Shown: piece by piece, positions 5,904-10,607 of the stretch
Numbering within the stretch: the first letter of the stretch is position 1
Layout: every line of letters begins with the position of its first letter
DNA from: Kiritimatiellia bacterium
GTDB lineage: Bacteria > Verrucomicrobiota > Kiritimatiellia > RFP12 > UBA1067
Direction: 5' to 3'
Length of the DNA: 10,607 nt
Assembly: GCA_028701555.1 (NCBI GenBank)
Contig: JAQVQN010000046.1
Coordinates: 1-10,607, forward strand
The notes under the pieces: generated by a model
The model's database searches: none
Told to the model about the DNA's origin: nothing
The model's input: the letters and a program-made list of their open reading frames with translations, nothing else
Made by a program: the position numbers and the translations under genes

Positions 5904-6649
5904 TTAAGATTGGATTGATAGGCGGGTCAGGCTTGGACAATCCGCGATTCTTTGAGCAGCCGCGCGAAGAAACAGCGACGACTCCTTACGGAGCGCCATC
6001 GTCGCCTTTGACCTGCGGTGAGATCGCGGGGCGGGAGGTGGTGCTGCTGGGGCGGCACGGTCAGGCGCATACGATACCGCCGACGCAGGTCAACTACAGG
6101 GCGAACGTGCATGCTCTGAAGCAGGCTGGCTGCACACATATTATCGCCACGACCGCAGTCGGCTCCTTGCGGGAGGACATCAGGCGCGGCGATCTGGTGA
6201 TTGTTGATCAGTTCATTGATTTCACAAAGCGACGTGACGTGACTTTCCATGAGGTTTTCGATCCGCACACACCGGTGCACACGCCGATGGCCGAGCCTTT
6301 TGACGCGAAGATTCGCAAGTTGTTGAACGCGAAATGCGAGAGCCTCGGTATCCAGCACCACCCGTGCGGCACGGTAGTGACCATAGAAGGGCCGCGCTTC
6401 TCCACGCGCGCCGAGTCCCGCATGTTCAGGCTTTGGGGTGCTGACGTGATCAACATGTCGATTGCGGTGGAGGCGGCACTGTCGAACGAGGCTGGCATCC
6501 CGTACGCCGCAGTGGCCATGAGCACGGATTACGATTGTTGGAAAGAGGACGAGGCACCGGTGAGCTGGGACGGGATAATCGAGGTTTTCCGGGCAAATGT
6601 CGAAAAGGTCACACGGCTGCTATTGGCCGTGATACCCGAAATCGGGTAA
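5900..6649 (+). CDS. mtnP: 5'-methylthioadenosine phosphorylase
   Basis: The enzyme cleaves 5'-methylthioadenosine with phosphate to adenine and 5-methylthioribose-1-phosphate; many members also accept 5'-deoxyadenosine. The 249-residue sequence has the family motifs in order: GGSGL (8-12), GRHG (51-54) for phosphate binding, NYRANV (65-70), ATTAVGSL (83-90), TIEGPRFSTRAES (161-173), INMS (184-187) and TDYDCW (209-214). The two aspartates of TDYD are the adenine-recognising residues that distinguish MTA phosphorylase from inosine/guanosine-type purine nucleoside phosphorylases. The segment after NM reads SIAVEAAL, whereas the more usual form has TxxPE, a mild divergence in the substrate pocket. 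The start is GTG at 5900, overlapping the aldolase stop by 4 nt, with AAAGG about 7 nt upstream. MtnP feeds MtnA directly, so the three genes cover three consecutive steps. Confidence 0.94.
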   Translation: MIKIGLIGGSGLDNPRFFEQPREETATTPYGAPSSPLTCGEIAGREVVLLGRHGQAHTIPPTQVNYRANVHALKQAGCTHIIATTAVGSLREDIRRGDLVIVDQFIDFTKRRDVTFHEVFDPHTPVHTPMAEPFDAKIRKLLNAKCESLGIQHHPCGTVVTIEGPRFSTRAESRMFRLWGADVINMSIAVEAALSNEAGIPYAAVAMSTDYDCWKEDEAPVSWDGIIEVFRANVEKVTRLLLAVIPEIG

Positions 6650-6652
6650 GGC

Positions 6653-7282
6653 ATGGAAAGTTTTTCCGCAAAAACGGCGATACTGGCAGACGGCGCGTTC
6701 CCGGTGGGGGCCGCGCCGCTGGATGCCTTGCAGCATGCCGACAAGATCGTGTGCTGCGACGGAGCGGCTGACAAATTGATTGCGGCCGGTATGGAGCCGT
6801 CATGGATTGTCGGCGACCTCGACAGCGTGACGGCAGGCACGCGCGCACGGTACGGCAAGCGGCTGGTGCGCGTGGCCGAGCAGGCCACGAACGACCTGTC
6901 CAAAGCCTTTCGGTTCTGTGTGAAGCAAGGCTGGCGTGACATCGTGATTTTGGGAGCGACGGGTTTGCGTGAGGATCACACTTTGAGCAATCTGTCCTTG
7001 CTGGTGGATTTCGGAAGGGAGGCTTCTGTTTTCATGCTGACCGATACGGGTTGGTTCACGCCGGTTTTGCAGTCGACCCAGTTCCCGTCGTGCCTCGGCC
7101 AGCAGGTCTCGATATTCTCTTTCGATCCGCAGGTTAAGGTATACTCTGAAGGGCTTAAATATTCTTTGGAGGGGGTGCTTTTCACGCGCTGGTGGCAAGC
7201 GGCGCTAAACGAGGCCACCGGCGACACGTTTAAACTTGTTTTCGAGGGCGGGCCTTTGCTAGTTTACCAAACATTTCAGTGA
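6653..7282 (+). CDS. thiN: Thiamine pyrophosphokinase
   Basis: The enzyme transfers pyrophosphate from ATP to thiamine, giving thiamine pyrophosphate and AMP in the cytosol. The length (209 residues) and motifs fit the family: CDGAAD (35-40), GDLDS (54-58), NDLSKA (80-85) and GLREDHTLSN (104-113) make up the catalytic domain. GLKYSLEG (167-174) and a terminal EGGPLLVY belong to the thiamine-binding beta domain. Bacteria using this enzyme salvage thiamine directly rather than relying on ThiL with de novo thiamine phosphate. It starts 3 nt after mtnP, so it is cotranscribed, though no direct metabolic link with MTA salvage is known to me. There is no well-spaced ribosome binding site, and TAAGG abuts the ATG, so translation probably depends on coupling to mtnP. 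A small dyad (CCCGA/TCGGG, 6635-6646) sits over the mtnP end. Confidence 0.9.
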   Translation: MESFSAKTAILADGAFPVGAAPLDALQHADKIVCCDGAADKLIAAGMEPSWIVGDLDSVTAGTRARYGKRLVRVAEQATNDLSKAFRFCVKQGWRDIVILGATGLREDHTLSNLSLLVDFGREASVFMLTDTGWFTPVLQSTQFPSCLGQQVSIFSFDPQVKVYSEGLKYSLEGVLFTRWWQAALNEATGDTFKLVFEGGPLLVYQTFQ

Positions 7283-7335
7283 TGGACAGAACCTCGGCTA
7301 TTAGTGGCTCATTGGTAGAAAAGAAGCTGTAAATT

Positions 7336-8487
7336 ATGAGAGTTTTGTGGGTGGACTTAGTTTCGGAACCGGGTGGCGCTCAAATGAGCATGTTGGAGGC
7401 TTGCGTTGGTTTGGCAGCTCGCGGGGTGGAGGTTGTGGCCGCTGTGCCGCCGGGGTTTCTTTCTGAACGCCTGAAGCAGGCCGGCATAACCGTGTATCCG
7501 GTTTCGCGCTTGCGCGCACACAAGCGCGGGTTCGGTTTTTTCGTTACAGCCGCAAAATTGTTGCGCGCGCCTGCGACGGTGTCGCAGATATTGAAAGTGG
7601 TCAAACCCGACATCATCCACGCCAACAGCCTGACCGCGTTCATGGCCGCTAAAGGCACCCACACGCAAATTCCGATAGTATGGCATGTGCGGGATCTGCG
7701 TCAGCCGCTGACGGCGGCCATTGAGGCAGGCAAGAAGGCGGAGATGATAGTCGCTGTGTCTGAGGCTGTTGACGAGTGGCTGGCTGACATTCTGTCGCCG
7801 CGGGTTTTGGGGCGCATCAAGGTCATACGCAACGGGGTTGATTGGCGGCGTTTCGCGTCAGCATCGCGCGATGCTGCGCGCATCAGGCTTGGTATGCCGG
7901 AGGATGTGCCGGTTATCGGTATGGTCGCGCATCTTACGCCTTGGAAGCGTCATGACGCTTTTATTGGCGCTGCGGCATTGATTCGCGATTCGTTGCCTGG
8001 CGCTAGATTCGTGATTGTAGGTCGAGACCTTTTCAATGAGCATGCCGCGTGGGTTGCGGAGCTAGAGCGCGCGGTTGAGCAGGCTGGGTTATCGGACAGT
8101 CTGAAATGGGTGCAAGATTGTGATGACATTAGTGAGGTTCTGGCGGCTTTCGACCTGTTGCTGCACCCGGCGTTGAACGAACCATTCGGACGAGTGGTCT
8201 GCGAGGCCATGGCGTCTGGTGTGCCGGTCGTAGCGGCTGAGTCCGGCGGTCCGTCGCATATTATCGAGAACAATGTTTCCGGTATACTGGTGCGCGGCGG
8301 CGATGTGCGCAAAATGGCGGATGCGGCTGTCAAGCTGCTGAGAGAACCGGCGGTGGCCGAGAGGTTGGTTGCCTGCGGAAAAACGCGGGTTCGTGATAAG
8401 TTCTCGTCAGAACGGGTTTGTGACTTGCTTGCCGCCGCCTACAAGGACCTGCTGTTGGCGGCGGCGTATCATCCCGATGAACATTGA
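7336..8487 (+). CDS. GT4-family (GT-B fold) glycosyltransferase
   Basis: The 383-residue protein has the architecture of retaining GT-B glycosyltransferases of family GT4. The N-terminal acceptor domain begins RVLWVDLVSEPGGAQ, with the Gly-rich loop typical of the family (PGGAQMSML, 12-20). NGVDWRRF (167-173) and VIGMVAHLTPWKRHD (193-207) mark the switch to the C-terminal nucleotide-sugar domain. The EX7E motif is intact as Glu282 and Glu290 in EPFGRVVCE, followed by AMASGVPVVA and SGGPSHII. There is no membrane segment or signal, so it is cytosolic or membrane-associated and probably builds cell-surface glycans; donor and acceptor are unknown. It follows the thiamine pyrophosphokinase gene after 53 nt with only a weak AAGAAG (7321-7326) ahead of the ATG. 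It may be the last gene of the same transcript, since a hairpin lies directly at its stop. Confidence 0.9.
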   Translation: MRVLWVDLVSEPGGAQMSMLEACVGLAARGVEVVAAVPPGFLSERLKQAGITVYPVSRLRAHKRGFGFFVTAAKLLRAPATVSQILKVVKPDIIHANSLTAFMAAKGTHTQIPIVWHVRDLRQPLTAAIEAGKKAEMIVAVSEAVDEWLADILSPRVLGRIKVIRNGVDWRRFASASRDAARIRLGMPEDVPVIGMVAHLTPWKRHDAFIGAAALIRDSLPGARFVIVGRDLFNEHAAWVAELERAVEQAGLSDSLKWVQDCDDISEVLAAFDLLLHPALNEPFGRVVCEAMASGVPVVAAESGGPSHIIENNVSGILVRGGDVRKMADAAVKLLREPAVAERLVACGKTRVRDKFSSERVCDLLAAAYKDLLLAAAYHPDEH

Positions 8488-8503
8488 CGGCATGGTGTGC
8501 CGT
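8487..8503. terminator. Short hairpin between convergent genes, possible weak terminator
   Basis: ACGGCA (8487-8492) and TGCCGT (8498-8503) form a 6-bp stem with a 5-nt loop. It starts at the glycosyltransferase stop codon and ends 16 nt before the metallophosphoesterase stop. No T-run follows on either strand, so it is not a textbook intrinsic terminator. In a 32-bp space between convergent genes it may still help to end transcription in both directions. Confidence 0.3.
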
Positions 8504-8519
8504 TGAGCCACTATGAATT

Positions 8520-9767
8520 TTACCGGTGCCATTTGAGTTCATGCATGACTTGGCCGTCAGACCCCAAGGTTTTGACATGCAAGGTTTGCTGGTTCGCATC
8601 CACGCGGATAACAGTGGCATTTTTAAAAGGGTGTGCGCCGCCTATGAAGACGGGCCAGCGGAAACCGCGCCTGACATCCGGGCAAGGTTCAATAACCTCC
8701 GGTTTATGCGTGTGCCCTGAAATAACTACGTTGACACGCCCACGGTCGAGCAGTGGGGCGAACAAAGCGTTGATCCTTTTTTGACCATATCGTCCCTGCA
8801 AGTTGTCTGCGCGCCAATCCGGCGGTATATGCATCACCGCTATCCGCCAAGCGGCTTCGTTGAAAGCCGCACTGGAAAGCTCGCGTTCCAGCCAAGCGGC
8901 TTGCGCTTGCATGTAAGCTTCAAAATCGACCAGACCGCTGTACTCGGCATGTTCGTCAGGCTTGTCTTCGCCGCTGTCCAACAGCAGCACGCGAGCGGCA
9001 CCGAAAGTCAATGCGCCGTAATATTTGTTGTTGGGAAGCAAGAGATAATCCCGCAAGTTACGGGCTTTTGCGCCTCTGGTCTCATGGTTGCCGCGCAGAA
9101 AAAAACACGGTATGGAACGCGACGCGAACCATGACATCGGCAAGAGAAGGTTATCGCATATATCCGCCTCGGTTTTGGGGTCATGCAGTACGTCGCCGTT
9201 GAAAACCGCGAAATCGACGGGTGTTTCGATCAGGGGCAAGAGCATCGGGTAAAGGAAAGTCCGGCTATGGATATCGTTGAAAACAATGAAAGAGACCTTA
9301 CCGTCTTCACGCTGCCGGGGCGGCAGTGTCAGTTCCGCATTGACGGCGGGTTCGCCGAAAGTCACCGCATATGGATTGAACGAGTTGATCGGGCGTGATT
9401 TGGCCCGCAAACGCAGAGGCTTGGCGGGGTCGAAGCCTTCGATGACGGCCTTCTGCAAAGTGCTGTTCGCTGTCCGCAAGCCGTCTTCTGAGAACCAAGC
9501 CTGCCGCCAGACGGTGGTGTCCCGAGCAGTATCCTGTGTCCACTCTACAACGCCGTCGGCAGGTGATTTTGTCATCCAGCCGACGCCGAGGCGGTCGCTA
9601 TCCAGCAACTGCACCCATGGGGGTATGCGGATCAGACTTTCCGCCAGCGGTGAGCGAACCTCGGCTAGGGCGTTTGATTCAACCGTGTTATTGGGGGTGA
9701 ATTTGGCGTTCGATTGAAGCGCCACCATGATTGCTAGCACTGCTAGTGTTCGTAGTTGTTTTGGCAT
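8520..9767 (-). CDS. Exported metallophosphoesterase with purple-acid-phosphatase-like N-terminal domain
   Basis: The 415-residue protein has a Sec-type signal peptide (residues 1-21, likely cleavage SNA|KF). It then has a beta-rich region of about 40-145 resembling the fibronectin-type domain of purple acid phosphatases. The catalytic calcineurin-like domain starts near 158 with the full set of metal-binding motifs: DIH (165-167), GD (191-192), GNHE (226-229), His313 in MHIPP, and GHTH (351-354). It should hydrolyse phosphomonoesters or phosphodiesters outside the cytoplasm using two metal ions; nucleotides are an attractive substrate given the neighbour, but that is inference. It lies 16 nt downstream of the nucleoside hydrolase gene on the same strand, so the two form an operon. 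Only a weak GAG precedes the ATG, suggesting coupled translation. Confidence 0.88.
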   Translation of the reverse strand: MPKQLRTLAVLAIMVALQSNAKFTPNNTVESNALAEVRSPLAESLIRIPPWVQLLDSDRLGVGWMTKSPADGVVEWTQDTARDTTVWRQAWFSEDGLRTANSTLQKAVIEGFDPAKPLRLRAKSRPINSFNPYAVTFGEPAVNAELTLPPRQREDGKVSFIVFNDIHSRTFLYPMLLPLIETPVDFAVFNGDVLHDPKTEADICDNLLLPMSWFASRSIPCFFLRGNHETRGAKARNLRDYLLLPNNKYYGALTFGAARVLLLDSGEDKPDEHAEYSGLVDFEAYMQAQAAWLERELSSAAFNEAAWRIAVMHIPPDWRADNLQGRYGQKRINALFAPLLDRGRVNVVISGHTHKPEVIEPCPDVRRGFRWPVFIGGAHPFKNATVIRVDANQQTLHVKTLGSDGQVMHELKWHR

Positions 9768-9783
9768 ATCGTTTACTCATTTT

Positions 9784-10607
9784 TCATTTCACTGGAGGCG
9801 CCACGCACAACTGCACGATCGCCTCGCGCACGCGGGCGATCTGTTCGTCGTTCATGGCCAGATAGCGGTCGCGGCCCTGTCCGTTTTTGCCGGGCCTGAA
9901 AACGGTGGCGCCGTCGTCGGCCACATCGACAGTACCCGCAGGGGAAAGATCGAAGTACCCGCGGTCCGGGTAGACCGCGTAAAGCAGGGCAGTCGGGTCC
10001 CAGGTCGGACGGTTGTGGTCTTTCGGCGAGTAGAGCGCATAAGCCTCGGGCATAGGGTGGTGCTTGAGGTAACCGTAGTCTCGCTCGATCGACTCATAAG
10101 GATAAGTTGCTGCGATGCCGATCTCGAACCCGCTCCAGGCCACCGGTGAAGGCCACGCCTGGGCCAGCTTTTTCGCGGCGGGTATGTCCTTGACGACGTT
10201 GTACTCCAGATAGCGATTGTTCCAGTTGACAGTTTGGAAGGCCCCCGCCATGATTGAGAGCAGTTGCACCTTTTTCGCGATCAGTTCGCGTCCGCTTAGC
10301 GGCGAGTGCGCGTCCGGGGATGACTCCAGCAAACGCTGGAAGTTGGTGAAGAAGCCCACCTGCACCAGCGTCACGCTGTGGTCCGGCTGAACGGCCAGGA
10401 TTTTACGGAGCAAGCCCGTGGCTTCGGGCGCGTCGCTGCCGCTCTTCAAGTCATGCGGGTAGCGCAGGCGGCCGTCCTCGTTTTTTGCCTCGGACAGCAG
10501 GTTGAATTTGCCCGGTTCCGGCGTTGCGCCGCCCTTGACCACGCCGATCGGGATGTCAGGACGTCCGTAGAACGTATTGACCGCATCCGTGAAAGCCGCA
10601 GCCTGAG
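9784..10607 (-). CDS. Nucleoside hydrolase (inosine-uridine preferring family), N-terminus outside window
   Basis: The frame is open from the stop at 9784 to the right edge; an internal GTG near 10542 is not the real start, because the codons before it encode NTFYGRPDIPIGVVKGG, a stretch typical of the family's N-terminal third. Nucleoside hydrolases (PF01156) split ribonucleosides into base and ribose with a bound calcium ion. The Asp-rich N-terminal calcium motif (DxDxGxDD) lies beyond the window. Visible family features are the NTFYGRPDIPIG segment, a NNRYLEYNV stretch, and the C-terminal RPTWDPTALLYAV, whose aspartate is the likely distal calcium ligand. The divergent middle part and the C-terminal WDPTALLYAV form resemble the exported nucleoside hydrolases of Planctomycetes and Verrucomicrobia. 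A signal peptide cannot be checked here. With the metallophosphoesterase 16 nt downstream it could form a nucleotide-to-ribose scavenging pair. Confidence 0.85.
   Translation of the reverse strand, partial: QAAAFTDAVNTFYGRPDIPIGVVKGGATPEPGKFNLLSEAKNEDGRLRYPHDLKSGSDAPEATGLLRKILAVQPDHSVTLVQVGFFTNFQRLLESSPDAHSPLSGRELIAKKVQLLSIMAGAFQTVNWNNRYLEYNVVKDIPAAKKLAQAWPSPVAWSGFEIGIAATYPYESIERDYGYLKHHPMPEAYALYSPKDHNRPTWDPTALLYAVYPDRGYFDLSPAGTVDVADDGATVFRPGKNGQGRDRYLAMNDEQIARVREAIVQLCVAPPVK

Noticed and set aside
6635..6646. Dyad CCCGA-AA-TCGGG over the end of mtnP.
   Set aside because: The 2-nt loop is too tight for a stable hairpin and the bases are also codons; no T-run follows, so not called a terminator.
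1..10607. Looked for tRNA, rRNA, CRISPR arrays, riboswitch-like leaders (SAM or TPP upstream of the mtn/TPK genes), transposases and phage genes.
   Set aside because: None seen. The leader ahead of the mtn operon is too short for a riboswitch, and the gap ahead of the pyrophosphokinase gene is 3 nt.

Overview
This window looks like chromosomal DNA of a moderately GC-rich Gram-negative-type bacterium. The mix of genes points to the PVC superphylum, most likely a Kiritimatiellota/Lentisphaerota-like anaerobe. It includes a Tat-exported Gfo/Idh/MocA oxidoreductase, an exported HEAT-repeat protein, an exported metallophosphoesterase, a nucleoside hydrolase and a small lipoprotein. The taxonomic call is an inference from gene content, not from a marker gene. 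No rRNA, tRNA, CRISPR array or intact transposon is visible.

Layout. (1) Positions 1-3336 read leftward: the 5' part of a small lipoprotein with an HMA-like fold that lacks the metal-binding cysteines (start at 155), a 265-bp non-coding stretch with several repeats, a HEAT-repeat exported protein (421-2016), and a Tat-signal Gfo/Idh/MocA oxidoreductase (2068-3336) that probably heads a two-gene operon. (2) A 150-bp divergent control region (3337-3486) has back-to-back sigma70-like promoters and two palindromes, one of them lying between the -35 and -10 of the leftward promoter. (3) Positions 3487-8487 read rightward as a tightly packed run: an unrecognised single-pass membrane protein, mtnA, a class II aldolase, mtnP and a thiamine pyrophosphokinase. 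The gaps or overlaps are 12, -1, -4 and 3 nt. A GT4 glycosyltransferase follows after 53 nt. (4) Positions 8520-10607 read leftward: a PAP-like exported metallophosphoesterase and, 16 nt upstream of it, a nucleoside hydrolase that runs off the right edge. The two blocks converge at a short hairpin around 8487-8503.

How the genes work together. MtnP would phosphorolyse 5'-methylthioadenosine (and possibly 5'-deoxyadenosine) to adenine and a 5-substituted ribose-1-phosphate. MtnA would isomerise that to the ribulose-1-phosphate, and the class II aldolase would split it to DHAP and an aldehyde. This gene set fits the oxygen-independent DHAP shunt rather than the classical methionine salvage pathway: no mtnC/mtnD-type genes sit in this operon. 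The alternative, that the aldolase-fold protein is the MtnB dehydratase, cannot be excluded from sequence alone. The convergent metallophosphoesterase/nucleoside hydrolase pair could form a separate envelope nucleotide-scavenging module.

The points most worth a second look are the compact mtnA-aldolase-mtnP-TPK operon and its unknown membrane protein leader, the cysteine-less HMA-like lipoprotein, the dyad inside the oxidoreductase promoter, and two promoters placed so that their mRNAs would be nearly leaderless.
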